Shown here: positions 57,591 to 58,037 of the stretch, piece after piece
Layout of the letters: every line of letters starts with the position of its first letter
Position numbering within the stretch: the stretch's first letter is position 1
Assembly (NCBI GenBank): GCA_964653795.1
Contig: CAZZHO010000006.1
Span: 1 to 58,037 of the forward strand
Direction: 5' to 3'
DNA length: 58,037 bases
From: JAWPMT01 sp964653795
GTDB lineage: Bacteria > Bacteroidota > Bacteroidia > Cytophagales > Cyclobacteriaceae
Position numbers and translations under genes: made by a program
The notes under the pieces: generated by a model
Told to the model about the DNA's origin: nothing
Database searches by the model: none
The model's input: the letters and a program-made list of their open reading frames with translations, nothing else

Positions 57591-58037
57591 ATGGCAAATA
57601 CGGGAAAAATAACCCAAGTAATCGGTCCAGTTGTGGATGTCAGCTTTAGTGCTGAGGGGGCCACCCTACCTAACATCCTTGACGCGATAGTTGTAACCAA
57701 AAATGACGGTACTAAAGTTGTTTTGGAGGTTCAGCAACACCTTGGAGAGGATCGTGTAAGAACGATCGCGATGGAAGCAACTGATGGTATGACTAGAGGC
57801 ATGGACGTGGTTGATACGGGTGCTCCTATCAAAATGCCTATCGGAGATGATATCAAAGGAAGACTTTTTAATGTAGTAGGTGAAGCTATCGATGGTATCG
57901 ATCAGCCTAAGGCTACTGAGGGGCTACCAATCCACAGAGCAGCTTCTAAGTTCGAAGAGCTTTCCACCTCTACCGAAGTACTCTTCACTGGAATTAAAGT
58001 AATTGACCTGATTGAGCCATACGCGAAAGGTGGTAAG
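57591..58037 (+). CDS. atpD: F1F0 ATP synthase beta subunit (3' partial)
   Basis: ATG 57591 opens a frame that runs off the right edge; 149 residues are visible. The start MANTGKITQVIGPVVDVSFS and EVQQHLGEDRVRTIAMEATDGMTRGMDVVDTG are the unmistakable beta-subunit N-terminus, and the visible part ends in VIDLIEPYAKGGK, just before the P-loop. In many Bacteroidota atpD with atpC stands apart from the main atp operon, which would fit its position here behind an unrelated reductase gene. Confidence 0.97.
   Translation, partial: MANTGKITQVIGPVVDVSFSAEGATLPNILDAIVVTKNDGTKVVLEVQQHLGEDRVRTIAMEATDGMTRGMDVVDTGAPIKMPIGDDIKGRLFNVVGEAIDGIDQPKATEGLPIHRAASKFEELSTSTEVLFTGIKVIDLIEPYAKGGK

Noticed and set aside
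1..58037. tRNA genes and CRISPR arrays
   Set aside because: Gaps between genes are short; none holds a cloverleaf-like segment or regularly spaced repeats that I could recognise.

Overview
The window looks like chromosomal DNA of a pigmented, aerobic member of the Bacteroidota, most likely order Cytophagales (Cyclobacteriaceae/Roseivirga-like). The reasons are the promoter style (TTTG, 17-20 nt, TAnnTTTG), DUF4270 and DUF4286 proteins, many lipoproteins with short signal peptides, long tails on S16 and Rho, a fusion-type lycopene cyclase and a ribonucleotide reductase that resembles the eukaryotic type. No tRNA, rRNA, CRISPR array, prophage or insertion sequence was seen. Almost everything is intact housekeeping DNA. 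The first gene (AlkC/AlkD-like) and the last gene (atpD) are cut by the window edges.

Layout. 1-7.7 kb: a minus-strand operon for the 2-oxoglutarate dehydrogenase complex (sucA, sucB, lpdA), interrupted by a small four-helix-bundle gene flanked by imperfect inverted repeats, and followed by a lipoprotein gene. 7.7-10.2 kb: rpsP-rimM-trmD-rplS. 10.2-16.2 kb: dapF, secA, a SPOR lipoprotein and an M20 peptidase. 16.2-18.7 kb: two divergent phosphate-transporter-like genes. 18.7-21.6 kb: two small membrane proteins, an AraC regulator and an acyl-CoA dehydrogenase. 21.6-25.0 kb: a minus-strand operon panC-panD-flippase-like-rfaE2-zinc peptidase. 25.1-31.2 kb: a half-size glycogen-synthase-like protein, a DUF4270 lipoprotein, glmS, ridA, gltX and a small protein. 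31.2-38.7 kb: a methyltransferase-like membrane protein, a LYS1-like dehydrogenase, rho, serS, a prolyl oligopeptidase and a GNAT. 39.0-45.8 kb: a carotenoid locus with CruF-like hydratase, a CarH/LitR-like MerR regulator with a B12 domain, an ECF sigma factor, crtI, crtB, fused crtYcd, ispH and crtZ. 45.8-50.2 kb: a membrane-anchored MutS-like ATPase, a pullulanase and a NUMOD4/HNH protein. 50.2-54.8 kb: rplU-rpmA and nrdB-nrdA around a 400-bp regulatory region with DnaA-box matches. 54.8-58.0 kb: an XRE/ScfR-like regulator, an aldo/keto reductase and the start of atpD.

Two things stand out. First, the four-helix-bundle gene between sucB and lpdA has 26-nt imperfect inverted repeats at both ends. 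This resembles the intervening-sequence elements of 23S rRNA genes, but here it lies inside a protein operon. Second, the carotenoid locus joins a candidate B12-dependent light sensor and an ECF sigma factor to pigment genes and to ispH, which supplies the precursor. Function calls rest on motifs read by eye; no database search was run.
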